Positions 1 through 12,413 of a stretch of DNA of 64,000 bases are shown one piece after another. The first letter of the stretch is position 1. Each line of letters begins with the position of its first letter. Source of the stretch: Embiotoca jacksoni. Lineage: Eukaryota; Chordata; Actinopteri; Embiotocidae. Location of the stretch: assembly GCA_022577435.1 (NCBI GenBank), contig JAKOON010000007.1, positions 12,214,926 to 12,278,925 of the forward strand, given 5' to 3'. The position numbers and the translations under genes are program-made. Under the pieces are notes generated by a model. The model made no database searches and was not told the origin of the DNA. It was given only the letters and a program-made list of their open reading frames with translations.

Positions 1-2150
1 TGTTTGGCATCAATTTAATGATTGAAATAACCGTAATGGATGTTATTTGTTGTGTCCTTAGTGAAGAGATGAGTCTAGTTTTGAGTGCTCGAGGTAAAGA
101 GCAAACATTAGGTGGTTCTTTAGAGGAACATTTCCAGTGAGCAGAGACAGAAACTGACTCCTGGCGCAGCCCACCTCATCGTTTACTCCTGCTGGGCTTG
201 ATTTTTAACAATGAAACAATTCTGGACATAAGCAGACACACGTGTACAGATACGAGCGAGAGTCTGGGACACATCACGGGACACGTGAGCAGACACGGGT
301 TCCCTTTAAAACAGTGAGACATGATCGCTCTCTGAACGTCCACTAAAGCGTTTGTGGTTTCCCTGGCAGTGGCAGACAGCTGTCACTGCCGAGTGCTGCT
401 TCCGCCAACACACCTCTTGGTGGACACTCTCTGTGCAGCTTCTATTTTTTAATCTCGGTTGGACGGTACAGGACCGACACGTAGCGCGTGACCCGCTGCA
501 CTACTTCGGCCGTGCTGCTGCAGCTCTGCCGGATTCGGCCCCCGGTCACCTCTTCCCTTTGCATCTTCCTCAACATGTACGCTCAGTTGCCCCCTGCTGT
601 GTCGAGCAGCTGCACACAGCAGGATACCCAGACCTGTCGGGTCATGTTTCATGTCCCTCGTGTCCTTGCGAGCTCTGCTGTCCCCTCCTTCATTCCCATG
701 GGTTTCATGATGTTTATGCACAGGAAAATGTTTGTGGCGGCCCAGAAACCAAAGAGATCCATGCAATCGAGAACCAGATTGGGCAGCTTCAGGTGAATTG
801 GGACTCAAGAGGACTGACTGTGATGGACAAGTCCCGCCCGGAAAGGAGATATGTTGTCTGAAGTAGAAAAGGAAGGCTGCTAAGACACTGGATTTCCTTT
901 CTGTTGTTTTCCTTTCTTCTGTTTGAACATGGTTCATCCCCTGAGGGGCTACAGCATCAGTCCCGGGGTGCTGGAGGATTCCCTGTGGCTTAGAGATGGT
1001 AAACCCTCTCTGAAGCCTTTCCTCGATCCCGTATTTAAACAGAACTCCCATTACATAGAGCATTTGTCGCCATGTTAAGACTGTGGGATTCTAGTTAGGC
1101 AGTTCACAGCAGGTTCGAATTTCTCAAACTTTGATTGGCATACGACAAGAAGTTGTTACCTTGGAGAATATTTCACAAAGATCATCGTGCATTAGCCAAA
1201 TTGCTCATTTTCTGTGAGGAGAGAGGACTATTTTGACTGCGCTAAAGCCAGCAGGCAGACGGTGTAAAAACAGTAGACATTAGATTTAAATTGCAAATGC
1301 TAATATGCAGAATGAAAGATCACTAATTAAGTAGTTGGTTATAAACCCATCTTTTTTGGTGTTGCCTTTTCGTTTAAACACAGCTCATAATCTGTAATGT
1401 TCGTTTGTTAATCTACAACTTCTGTTTAACACTATGTTGAGTCTCAGTGCTGCTCAGCGCACACAGATGTTCAAAATAGAGGCTTTTTGTAGAAGTCAGT
1501 GGAGAAGCTGAAAGCAAGAGTGGAGACAAACAGATTAAGAACCAGGTGATTAACATGCAGGCTGCGCACTCTTCTCTGATACAAGACAAATTCAAAACAT
1601 GAGGTTGGAGCATAATAACCTTTTAATACTAACACCATATAACAAGTATGTTAATGCATTGTCATCTTCTGCTGTCGTACATCAGCGAGGTTTGTACAGA
1701 CAATGCGGTAAAATGTCCCAAAAGTTTCAGTTCTGTCAGCTAAAAAATGCAATATGCTGATTGTTTTCATCTACAAGTCAAACTGTTCACTTTTTGTGAA
1801 GTTTAAAGAAACAATCGATCGAATACAAAGACACGGTTACACAGGGCTTGAAGTGGAGTATAGAAAGAGCCAATTAACACTTATAATAGTCTACAGTTTG
1901 TGACTCTATAATAACAATAGATTTTAAAATCATCTTGACATGTTCGACATAAGCTTCATCTTAGCTCAGCAAAAAGGTAACTATATTTACCAAACAGCTC
2001 CTCTACAGATCGCTGGTGAACACATCAATCCAAAATCATCAGTGTAAATGTAACATTTCACCACCTGTTTCAAGTCTAACAGTTACATAAAGAGTTCTCA
2101 ATATCCCCTCCATATGTATTTCCGGAATATGCAAGGACATTTAGAGCTGT
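1..2150. other. Left-edge stretch without a recognised gene
   Basis: No exon of a known family is visible here. Bases 350 to 1060 are somewhat GC-richer and stay open in several frames on both strands, but the translations resemble no family I know and show no matching splice sites. In human the neighbour beyond FABP6 is PWWP2A, so this could be a 3' untranslated or intergenic part of such a neighbour; that is inference only. From about 1100 onward the sequence is AT-rich and unremarkable. Confidence 0.4.
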
Positions 2151-2321
2151 CTCAGTGTATATTGTATCCGTGTGTCGGCGAAAACCATCTTTATCAGCTC
2201 ACAAGGCTTTTCTACTGGGTGTGTTCATAACCGAGATACTGGAAACATACTGTACAGTTATCTGGTAAATGTTTATCCAGCACTCAGGGAGACAAACTGT
2301 TCATTGTTCTCTTTGTTACAG

Positions 2322-2517
2322 AAATTGGATTGGGGAAGAAAACAAATGTTTGTGGATGACGAAGGAGGTCAGGGGGTGAGGAAGAGCTCCAGGTAACAGA
2401 GAAGCTTATCAATAAGAGCACAGCACTCTCACAAGCTGGTATTCAGTTTCTCTCCTCTTCATTCCAGCTGAAAGGCAGGTGTCTCTCCTGAAAAGGTCCA
2501 AGCCTCAACAATTTCAG
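2322..2517 (+). other. Possible pair of small exons, non-coding or unknown
   Basis: Two exon-like blocks, 2322-2392 and 2468-2517, each have a pyrimidine-rich acceptor ending in CAG and a donor starting GT, and they flank a 75-base intron. The first block is open in one frame but hits a stop soon after the join, so it may belong to a non-coding RNA or be chance. There is no match to a known gene. Confidence 0.2.
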
Positions 2518-3207
2518 GTGAGAGCACTTTATCCTTTTATCTTCCAGCCTCACCTCAGACACTTTCCTTTCCCTTGAACATTTCATTTTACATCAAAAGA
2601 CGAGGCAGCTACTGCAGCTCAAGGTGAAGGCCCTTCCAGTCTGCAAGCAACATCTAGCAGCGGTTTGAACACACTCTAAGATTACTTTATATGAGACGGT
2701 ATTTATTTTTGATAGATTTTTCCACAAATCTGCCATTTTTTTGCTCATTTATTTGGATGACACCATCAAAAATGCAAAAAAAAATGTTCATGCTTTTCAA
2801 AACTTCTGTGATTAGGTCTAATAAATGAAATATCTTTGGACTGTTGCTCAATGATGTTGTAACACGAACAAAGACGCACTGTATTTTATGTTCCGAGCAT
2901 GTTACAATGCTCACACGTGCTCAAACTTGCAGATCAAGTCTCATTCACGTAACAGAAGTGCTGCTGGAAATTCCTGACACTGACAGGAGCAGGGACACTA
3001 AAACAATGCGACAGTTATGTCTTGGGGAAGAAAAAAATAAATTAAAAAAAATTTAAACTACCATTTTCCAGACATTCGTCGAGGGGACACGCGGTGAAGT
3101 ATGTGTGAGAGGAAGGGAGGAGGAGGCAGGTTCAACAGTGTCTAACAAGCCACTCCTCTCTTGGCTTTTAAAGTGCTTCCCTATTTTATCTCTTCTCTTT
3201 CCACATC

Positions 3208-3945
3208 ATGGCGTTCGCTGGGAAATATGAGCTTGAGAGTCAAGAGAACTATGAAGAGTTTCTGGAAGCAATTGGTATTGTGATTATTTTCTAAATAGAT
3301 AAATGAGTCATGCAAGATTAAAGGCGAGTCACCATTTATTTAAAAAATGTGTTGAACTTCACCATCTCTGTCACAGGGCTTCTTAACGCCAAGACGGACC
3401 ACAAAGTGGTAACAGAGGTGGCTCAGGATGGGAACGACTTCACCTGGACACAAACCATCCCCAACTGGAGCTGGTGTAACAAGTTCAGTGTTGGGCAGGA
3501 ATGCGAGTTGACCACAATGACGGGCTCCAAATTCAAGGTGAGTTAAAAACATGCACCGGAGTAAAATATCATTTAACAGTAAATCTGCCATGACGCTTTA
3601 ATATAAATCAGGCTCACTGAATATTTCCCTCTGTGACCTTTTGTCTTTGTGACCTGTAGGCTCCAGTGACTATGGAAGGCGGCAAGATTTCAATACAGTT
3701 TCCTCAGTACCATTTTACAGCGGAGATCATTGGTGATAAGCTGGTAATGGTAAGAGAACTAAAGCACTCAAACTGCAGACCATTAATACGCATCATGTTG
3801 ATATAACTTCAATAACCAGAATAGAGTTTGTTACTTTTTGACGCCTGATCTTTGTCACTTCTCTTTTCCATCCTGTCACATGTAGAATTGCGTAACTCCC
3901 GGAGAGAAGGGTGTTACTTTCAAAAGAATTAACCTGAGGATCTAA
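3208..3945 (+). CDS. fabp6: Fatty-acid-binding protein 6 (ileal, gastrotropin), complete
   Basis: Intracellular lipid chaperone of the FABP family; FABP6 members carry bile acids in the cytosol of ileal enterocytes. Four coding exons are seen: 3208-3274, 3377-3537, 3660-3749 and 3886-3945, all with GT-AG introns, giving 125 residues, slightly below the usual 126-134. The N-terminus MAFAGKYELESQENYEEF is the family signature, and the exon phases match the standard four-exon FABP gene. Exon 2 holds the DFTWTQ strand and exon 3 the MEGGK turn. A TTTAAA box at 3167-3172 is a possible TATA element, although it lies close to the ATG. The next gene is ccnjl, as in other vertebrates, which supports fabp6 over the related fabp10; assignment rests on sequence resemblance plus synteny. 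Confidence 0.9.
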
Positions 3946-4183
3946 AAGCTGCGAGATTCAACATGCTCCAATAGAAAAAGAGGCTGCAGAAGGTATATTA
4001 TGTAAATGCTTCTTCTAGTTACTGAAACGACAGAAATAAGGAGGAACGAGTGAAACGGCTCATTGCTTCACAAGACTGAATTCTGTTGTTGCTACTTTCA
4101 GACCAAACTTAATAGAAGTAGTGAAACTACACTATGTACTGTATTTCTGCATAGATGACCACTGATTGTTCATTGTTGATCCA

Positions 4184-4189
4184 ATTAAA
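4184..4189 (+). other. Candidate fabp6 polyadenylation signal (ATTAAA)
   Basis: ATTAAA lies 239 bases past the fabp6 stop and is the first plausible signal downstream, giving a 3' UTR of about 260 bases. No cleavage data are available. Confidence 0.45.
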
Positions 4190-4199
4190 ATCACTTCAA

Positions 4200-5770
4200 C
4201 ATAAACCTGTTTAACCAAGTGATAGTGAGATTTTCATTTACTTTTGACATTAATGATGTTGGATTGTTAAAAAAAAAAACAGCTAAACATCTGTTCTGTG
4301 TAATTTATACTCATATTCACCCATCTAGGTTCTGCTTCACAAACAGGAGGATCCTCATTGGATTTTATGTGAAAACACAGTTTTTCTTCTTTCGCAGAAT
4401 GGTTAGGATTGCAGTATTGATTTAGTCCCACTAGTGTGAATTAACAAGATAATTATTGATGGTCCAAGTATAATTATCACTCAGCAAAAAAAACACAGAA
4501 AGCAAAGCACAGTAATCTGTGAGAGAACCATTAAGACTGACGTTATACATTTTTTTGTGAAGATGTTAGATGTTTTCTGTCAGATTTACGAAAGGGAAAA
4601 ACATTTGAATCAGAAAAGACGGTTGTCCTAGAAGCAGAGAAAAGTTGAAAAAACAAGTCACACAGACAATACTAAAAGCTTTCGATTCCAAAAATCAGAC
4701 ACTTTAAATATTTACAATGCATGAGCCAAAATACTTTTATCATCATTATTATTATTAGTTATTAATATTATTAGACATCATCGTTAGTCATTTTTATTCC
4801 CTCTATTCTTAAAAGTGAGAGCACCTCATTGGCCCTTTGGGTGTTACGGCTGATCTGATGGTTGAATCTTAACTGCTAACGGGACTTTGTATCACAGTTA
4901 CTTATAAACAGTGTCTAATCAAAAGATCTCCTTACTGAATAAAATCTGTAGTTAACTGATGAACAAGCACCCGTTTGCCCACCGCACATCATTTGCAGGT
5001 GGTCTCAAAAATGAAAAGTTGGAAATGAAGTAAACGCATCTCTACATGCAGATCTCTCAACATCTGTGACAATAATAAATGCAAACAAAGACACTGAGAG
5101 CAAAATGCATTTAGGGAAGTCCAACCCAAATCTTTTTAACCATTTACACAAATAACTGAAACGTTTAAAGAAATGTTTGACTACAGTTCATGTTTTTCCT
5201 GATGTGCTGCTTAATAAGCAAAAGAAGAGCAGAATGTTTTTTGTTTCAATCATTTTTCATTTTGGTTTAGCCATCCAGAAATTTTCATCAAAACAGACTT
5301 TTGTGCTACAACAGTATGTCGAGTCTTTCTTTTCTCTTTCACAACAGATCAGCTTCTTTTCACAATCATTTTTTTTTTTTTTTTTTTTTCCTTTATCAGC
5401 ATGGATGGTTTGACAGTTAAATATGCACTTAAGACAACTTGTCCAATTTTTACTCCGTCGCAACCCACGATGGATTTTTCAAAGAACAAACAAAATCCTA
5501 TTGATTCTCGCATTGTTTTGTTTACTTCAAATGCAAACGGGCCACTTTGTCCGGGAAATAAGCTGATAAATCAGGCTGAAACCCACAGTACAAACTGTCA
5601 ACAAAAGCATTTATGAGCAAGTCACATTGGGTTGTAATGTATTGTGAAATGAACCTTTTCCGAGCCTTTCGTTTCCCTCCGCACATTGAAAAGCAACACG
5701 AGTTAACACACAGTGGCTACGGTCCGCATGATCCACTACGGAAGAAGCTCTGTGGGTTTTTTTTTTTTTT
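4200..5770. other. Intergenic AT-rich DNA
   Basis: No gene is recognised. It contains a short TTA/ATT-rich run near 4741-4772 and an uninterrupted T tract of about 20 bases near 5370-5390. A second T tract at about 5757-5776 abuts the candidate micro-gene. Confidence 0.5.
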
Positions 5771-5774
5771 TTTT

Positions 5775-5997
5775 TTACTCATCAAGTTTAGTTTCTGCCT
5801 GTTCAACAAAAGCCTGCACATGACTCCCTGCTGTCAAGACACCCAAGATTCCTGCCAGTGTGCCGGTGATACTGAACCAAGCAGCGATTCAAAAGACCGA
5901 ACGCTGCGGTGACGGATGACGAGGACATATTAGCGCCGAGAGACCCCAGGTGATGAGAAGATGCCACTCACTTCCTATTGTACGACCGAGCAGGCAT
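5775..5997 (-). CDS. Speculative two-exon microprotein gene (40 residues)
   Basis: No known family is recognised. On the minus strand an ATG at 5997-5995 opens eight codons plus two bases, followed by a strong donor (AA|GTGAGT, exon end 5972). After a 100-base intron with a CTAAT-like branch site, an acceptor ending TTCAG starts exon 2 at 5871, which runs in frame to a TAA at 5777-5775. The product is 40 residues with a membrane-like stretch (ITGTLAGILGVLTAG) and a charged tail ending ETKLDE. Against it: an out-of-frame ATG lies just upstream, the start context is weak, and a genomic A tract follows the stop directly, which would also fit an old retrocopy. Treat as a hypothesis. Confidence 0.22.
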
Positions 5998-6249
5998 GTG
6001 TCGACATGAAGTACTACTTTCTTTAAAAGGTGCTTGCAGCGTTGAGGGCTCGGCGCCCGATTGCAGCAGTTTCAAGTTATTTCGGAGTAAAACGAATACA
6101 AGGTGTGGGACACTGTGCTACTGCCTCGAGGCTGCGAGTCGGGTGTGTAGCCTGGCTTTCACAACATGAAATCAAAATAAAAAAAATGAAAACAATACCG
6201 GTTCCTAATCATTTATATCAAATTGAACAATCTGTTCTCATCATTTTTG

Positions 6250-6960
6250 CTCCTACTGCGTGAGCTCCTTTTGAACCGTGATGAACTGCGTGTCTTCCCT
6301 GTCCCATCTGATACTCACCTCTTCGCTCATCTCGTCTCCAAATATCATTTTCTCAGCGGTAAACCTTGAATGCACATACACATCTTCCAATATCGGACTA
6401 ATGTGAAGAGGGAAGTTAAACAAAACACTCCCACGCAAATACAAGTGACGCAGCGTAGCAACAATACAAACTAGAACAGGTGATTATGAGCAGCCTATTT
6501 TTTTTGCTGCTGCCAGAGGAAACGTGAACTCACCTGCTGCTAGTTTGACATTTCTGTCCGCTATTGAAAGTGAACTATGGCAGCCTGAGTGGGACACATC
6601 TGAGTGGGACACGTGTTTCAATCACCGAATCAGCTGCAGGCGTCAATAAAGAGTCACACTTGTGCTTCAGGGAAAACAAAGTACGGCTTGAACAATAATC
6701 ATTTCGATTGTACAAAGTAAGAAGTAGCTCTTCCTCCTCCGGCCTCACCTGCACGTCGGTGCCTTCGTCCTATTTCTTTTCTTGCTTCGGTGGTTTAGCT
6801 GGCTAACTGCCACCAGGTGCCAACAACGACAGGTAACTTGTTTACTCGTGCACGCGCGCGCGCGCGCGCTCTTTCAAATTGCGAGCGCGATAGTTTCTTC
6901 TTCGGGATTGTTGGAGGATGGCAGACCAACTTCAAAGGTGCATTACCTCCCCCTAGTGGA
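6250..6960. other. GC-rich segment with minus-strand donors and a (CG)n run
   Basis: Three good minus-strand donor motifs lie here (exon ends 6319, 6534 and 6749, each followed by GTGAGT or GTGAGG). An alternating CG run spans 6851-6869. This combination resembles a CpG promoter with alternative first exons, perhaps for the micro-gene just to the left, but no complete gene model can be built. A CCCCCTAGTGG motif at 6950-6959 resembles the CTCF core. Confidence 0.3.
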
Positions 6961-8205
6961 CCGGTTTCGTCTTGTAATAATCAATGACTGTTATTTTTTT
7001 TTATTTTTTTTTTTTTTTTCTCATTTTTAACTCTATCCCAAACGTGTTTTCAAGAATGATCCCGTATTCGTTTGCCTTTAGATCTGAGGTCAGTTTGTTC
7101 CTTCCTTTATTATATTTATGGCTGGCTAATTGAACTAATTAAAGTCTATCACAATGTGCACGTGATATTTTAGGGTGTTTATTTATTTTGTGGAGAGTAG
7201 GTGAGTCCTGTATTGTCCTATTTATGGTTAAACTTTACATGTCTGTGTATACTATTTTTGAAACTTGCTGTCTCAGCAAGAGCTGTATTTCGCTACTGTC
7301 TCCACAAAGTGGCGCTCTTGATCCTCTGTAAAACAGAGGTAATTAGCTTTTTATCAGTTTCACTGATAGTTGAGGGAGGAAATACATTTTTAAGCAATAA
7401 ATATTATAATCTACATATTGTTTAATCGTGTGATTTATGTAACACACACACGAAAAAAATACAAAGGAAAGTTGACAGTTTATTGTTATTTTTTGCATGT
7501 ACTTCTAGGCCTGTGTTAAAAGTAAGTAGCTATAAATACAAGCTTAAAATCATCAATAGTGTCATTTAAATGTTGAATTGAGAGTTTAAGCGTAGTTAAA
7601 AGACATCCACCAAAGACACCAAGTGAGCAGCCCTCCATACACCCCCCACTAAATTCTTCCTTGAGGAAGCCTGCAGCCTGCTTCTTTAGCTCTGCACTGA
7701 AGCTCTGGGAAGAAACAAAAAACAAAAAACTTTCTCAGTCTTATATATTTTCTGGTATTTCGCATTTAAATTGCTGATTAAACATCGAAAAGCTCCCACG
7801 ATTAGATATTTGTACATGATTATCTCAGATTTCCTCAGTTCCGTAATGACTTCAATATTCTACTGTGTTGGAGGAAACAAAGCTAAAAGAGTTCCCTATT
7901 CTGTGTCCAATATGAGGAGGGCGGTCGATTTGCAAGCATTATATAGGAGTATAATGTGTTGTGTGTGTGAGAGAGTCCCATCACTGAATAGGTTTCTATA
8001 TATCAAAAGGCCATACAACATAGAAAGCTCTGATTGAGCTGTGGAGGCGGCATTCAGGGGCAGATGAGAGGCTGAACTTGTTTCTTAGATGTTGAATAAT
8101 AACTTTGTCAGCGGTCTGATGAGCAGTGCTGCTCATGGATTTATGATTGCACCCATACTGGGAACAGATTAAACTATTTGCTTTAGAGTTGATCTAAAAT
8201 GCAAA
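6961..8205. other. Intergenic AT-rich DNA
   Basis: No gene or clear element. Long T runs occur near 6990-7025. Nothing else is supported. Confidence 0.5.
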
Positions 8206-8209
8206 GCAG

Positions 8210-9047
8210 GCTTTTGACTTTGGAGTGGGCTGGTAGAAATCAGCTGCTTCTGAACGTGGCCAAGACCAGAGAGATGGTGGTCGACTTCAGAAGGAAGACG
8301 ACGGCTCCACAACCGCTGAGAGTTCTGGGAGAGGAGGTGGACATGGTGGAGGAGTACAAGTACCTGGTGTGTCCATCGACAACAGACTGAACTGGAAGAC
8401 CAACATCAACGCTGTCTACAAGAAGGGGACGAGTTGACTGTTTTTCTTGAGGAAACTTCGATCCTTCGATGTGTGCAGCGAGATGTTGGAGATGTTCTAC
8501 CAGTCTGTTGTGGCCAGTGCATTGTACTTCGCTGTGGTCTGCTGGGGGAGCAGCATTGGAGCCGGAGACACCAACAGACTTAACAAACTGGTTAAGAAGG
8601 CCGGCTCCATCATTGGCTGCAAACTAGACAGTCTGGAAAAGGTGGTGGAGAGGAGGACGCTGAACAAACTATTATCCATATTGGATAATCCTGACCACCC
8701 TCTCCACCACCTGCTGCAGGGACAGTGGAGCACTTTCTCCAAAAGACTCCTCCAGCTCTGCTGTCACAAGGACAGATACAGGAGATCATTCCTGCCCACT
8801 GCCATCAGACTATACAATAAGTCACTTCTGACCAAATCAATCTCACAACAATAACACTGTTGGTTGTTTGTTTAAATCTTTGCACTGTTGTTTAGTTAGT
8901 TTAATATTATCATATTTTTGTTGTATATATTGTGCATTTTTACATTTAATATTTTTGTTTTTACTGTTATTTGTATTGCCTTTACCCTGTATCTATAAAT
9001 GCTGCTGCAGCAAAAAAAACAAAAAACATCTATCTATCCATCTAATC
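8210..9047 (+). mobile_element. 5'-truncated non-LTR retrotransposon, 3' end (L2/CR1-like), inactive
   Basis: Translation shows the C-terminal end of a fish LINE reverse-transcriptase polyprotein: a LLLNVAKTREMVVDFRR-like motif, then EEYKYL, then FYQSVVASALYFAVVCWG, ending at a stop near 8852. The frame is broken at about 8368-8372, where the reading shifts, and by an in-frame stop near 8435, so it cannot make protein. Only the last roughly 200 codons remain, as expected from 5' truncation during insertion. The copy ends in short ATCT-type repeats (9028-9047), the usual tail of L2/CR1 elements, rather than in poly(A). The clade is my best guess from the motifs and tail. Confidence 0.8.
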
Positions 9048-9194
9048 ATTTGTGGAAAACTGCTGCACAAACTTCCCTGAAGTATCAATACCACACTATA
9101 CAGTGTAACAAATAAGCATTTTGAAAACAAACAAAATAAACAACAAAAGACTGAAGAGAAATGAACAAACTGAAAACTTTATTCAATTAGGTAA

Positions 9195-9372
9195 AACAGA
9201 TGTTGACAAAGTTTTCTTTTGGGAACATAATTTGAAACTAAAAAAAAAAAAGGTAATATATCACAATGTGTTATTGCAATACTCAGCATATCACAAAATG
9301 TTTTTAAATCACAATATCAGATTGTGACTCAAGTGTCGTGATAATATCGTATCGTGGGGTCTCTGGTGATGA
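9195..9372. repeat. Interspersed fish repeat fragment (probable non-autonomous DNA element)
   Basis: An AT-rich block of repeated CACAATAT/TATCACAA words ends in ATATCGTATCGTGGGGTCTCTGG, a sequence I recognise as recurring in many fish genomes near the end of a miniature element. Its borders and family name cannot be fixed from one copy. Confidence 0.4.
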
Positions 9373-9453
9373 CTTAATTTCAAGTGCTGCGGATTCTTCA
9401 GCCCCTCTTCCTCAGAAGAAAAACGCCCCTCAGAGACTCGGCTCACTTGTGTA

Positions 9454-9459
9454 TTTATT
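9454..9459 (-). other. Candidate distal ccnjl polyadenylation signal (AATAAA)
   Basis: AATAAA on the minus strand lies about 2.95 kb past the ccnjl stop. No AATAAA nearer to the stop was noticed, so a long 3' UTR is possible, but cleavage could also use an ATTAAA closer in. The stretch 9460-12413 holds no other gene. Confidence 0.3.
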
Positions 9460-10535
9460 TTGTCATGGCACTTTATGATATAAGATTTTTTTTTTTCAGT
9501 GTCACATAAACCAAGACTACAGATTGTTACAAAAGAATATAAAAATATAAATTGGAAATTTGTGGTGTCATTTCGTTCTTATCAGAGTGTTGTTTGGAGT
9601 GAGTGGCATCAGCACCTTTCACGGGAGGGAAAGATGCACAGTAAAACTCTAGCTAAAAGAAAATTCTGTAATATCTATCACTCAAAGCATGTGGCTGCAA
9701 TATGCAACATATTCATTGTGATCAGAGCCCACTGCCCTCTACAGGAGATCAAGCTACAGCAAGTCAAATCACACAATCATCAAAAATAAGTTACAAAAGA
9801 TGAACCAGTGGTACACACAAGACAGTGGCTGTGGTCAGTTTTAAAACAGAAATCGTATTGCACCTTTTGACACCTCAAATCAAGTTGCTCATGTGAATTG
9901 TGAGGAAAAGAGCAAACTGAAATCTAAAAAAAAAAAGTTACAAAGTTTGAATTAAAATACGATGAAAACAAACGGAATGTAGAAAATATAACAAAACTGT
10001 ACACAAAGTTAGAAAATCAAAAGGCATAGTATCATAGTCCATATCACTGAAAAGCATCAACATGTCCTTTTCAGAGGTGGAAACACAAACGGACTTGTGG
10101 CAGTAAACGATTTGGTGATTACAATATTGTGAGTGTGGTGATTTCAGAAGGCTTCATATAGTGTTAGCTGAGAAACGTCTGTACATGTGGGAACTTCAGG
10201 GTTTACATGTAGAGCCTGACAACTGCTGAGGCCGAGACACGGACGTGACGGGGATGTCCGGCGTCCGCAGCACACGACGACAGTTTGAAATGTGAAGTCA
10301 GAGCATTTAAACTACAGACTATTTGAAGTTGAAGAAAACATGGCCAATGAACCCAAGTTATTTATAATATCTTCCAGAACAAGCTCACAATTCTCCAGAA
10401 AACCAAGAACGTTTAAATTCAAATTCCAGCGATGGAACGATTAACAGCTTTCTTTGATCTGCACTTTTTTAAATTAATCAACTTAAAAAAAAAAAAAAAA
10501 AAAAAAAAAATCATTCCCACCATTTCTTTGCCACA

Positions 10536-10725
10536 TATGACTGTAAATTTACAATATTTGAGTTTTCTACTGCTGGTTGGATTAAACCAGCAGTATGAAT
10601 ACATCAACTTAAGCCCTCATTAAATAATTAATCGTGGTTTTTTTTTCCCCACTATTTTCAGAAATGTCATAGATGACACAATTAATCAGTAAAATAGTAA
10701 CCAACTGATTAATCGTTAATCACCG
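10536..10725 (+). repeat. Decayed hAT-type miniature element, copy A
   Basis: The order of words (a CTGTAAA...TTTGAGTTTT...CTGCTGGTTGG segment, then CACTATTTTCAGAAATGTCATAGA, then GATTAATC motifs) matches a very common fish miniature element whose ends read TAGGGCTGCA. It lies in the likely 3' UTR region of ccnjl. Three relatives occur in this window. Confidence 0.5.
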
Positions 10726-12413
10726 CCGTAATTAAGTCACAACACACAAAATCTGGGGTTCGCACATCTAAGGTATCACCTTGGTAACCAGTGGGCAACC
10801 CTTGTAAAACAGCCCAGGGAATCTGGATGTGTTTACCCTTTAACAGGAAGTGGAAGATTGGGGATTGCAGCTTTAGAAATCTGGGAAGCAATTACAGACG
10901 ACTGGCTGCAGATGTTTGTGTGAAGCCAGTGACCAAACACACCGTTTCATGCGTTCAGTTACCGAGATGTCCACAGAGTATGGTCCAGTGATGATAGAGG
11001 GGAATATTGCAGCCCCGACAGATGCTGAAGAGGCATCCACTTTAAAGCATAATAGCACAGAATAATGAAGGTAAGGCTGCTAGATTCAGCCTTAAAACCT
11101 GAGCCTGAATATACAGCTTCAATGGACAGGTACAAAGAAAACTATAATTAATCAATGGTAAGTTGGTATAAAAAAAAAAAAAAAAGCTACACTATATCAA
11201 ATAAAAATGAATAGAAAGAAAAAAAAATCAAGAACAAGAAAAACATGAGTCATCATAAATAAAAGCTATGGCATGTTTCAATGGCATCATATTCAAGTAA
11301 TCTTGTTAAAGTCCCTGATACTTAGTGGTTCATGTAAACATTGGAGTCATTAACACAGACACAGAACCAACAGTTCATAAGAAGGCAGCAGCAATTCATA
11401 TATACACAATACACAACCAACGTCCATGTCTTCTTCACCATGCTAGTCCAGTCACATCAGTGTGTCTTTAATTCTTTGAGTGGCGCAGCAGAAATTAAAA
11501 CTTTAGTATGACAAAGTCTGCAGCCGTAAATGAGCCACATTTTCACCATGAACTCTGCTGCAAGGCTCTGCTTTGGAGATGCGAGAGGAAGATGACGAGA
11601 GAGGGGAAAAATAAAAAAAAAAATACTGCAGGCCTGCTTGAGCTGCGGACTTCACCTGCTGTGCACAAAACAATGAATTCTTCATCCCCTCGGAGGTCTC
11701 ATGTTGTGAGGAATTCCCAGAGGAGCATTCAGCTCGTTAGATCAATGTTCGCTGACATTCAGGACACGCAACTAAAAATTCCAGCGTCATACACGGCCTC
11801 TTTATGACCTGCCAAGTCAGCGACAAGCCTTTTTTGTTCCAATCTCTCTCAAATGGTGGCTCAAAAAAACAAAACAATGCAAACCAAATTTTCTTCTATA
11901 AAATGGATTAGATTTTTGGGATTAGAAAAAAAACAAAAACATGTCAAGCAGCAAGATATGCTTATCACAGATACTTTGTGTCCTGTGCACTTCTAAAATT
12001 GGCTCAGCTATCACACAACTGAGAACAGGCACTGAATGAGGTGGGTGTCAGATAACACCGCTGCTTTCATCTCATTCACAGTGATGACAGTCTCCTAATA
12101 ACACAGATTGATAAATCCAGTTCAGAATACGGCAGAAACACTTTTGCAGTGCCTCAGTATCTCGTAAGAGGCAGTGGAGCATTTGTCACGTCAGTGTGAT
12201 GACTTCCACTGGGTCTGTCTTGCCTTTGGACCTCTGCTTGCGTTTGCGGCGTCTCTGCGAGAGCGACGAGGGAGCTGGACAAGCTGAAGGTGTTGCAGTG
12301 CCGACGGAGAGAGAGAGGAGTTCTGTGAGGGGATGTTTCGGGGTAGGGAGTTGGGACGGAAGCATAGCGGTGGACTCCCGTAGGGGTTTGTGTTCCCTCT
12401 CCGTCTCCTGGCG

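Noticed and set aside
352..1063. Overlapping open frames of 169 and 204 residues on opposite strands
   Set aside because: Both lack recognisable motifs, and the plus-strand one has no ATG at its start; long mutual overlap points to composition rather than coding.
929..1078. A 49-residue plus-strand frame starting MVHPLRGYSISPG
   Set aside because: No family match, no splice sites that would join it to anything, and length within chance.
8199..8854. A host gene encoding the 63- and 135-residue frames
   Set aside because: The motifs are those of a LINE polyprotein, the frame is broken twice, and the element ends in an ATCT tail.
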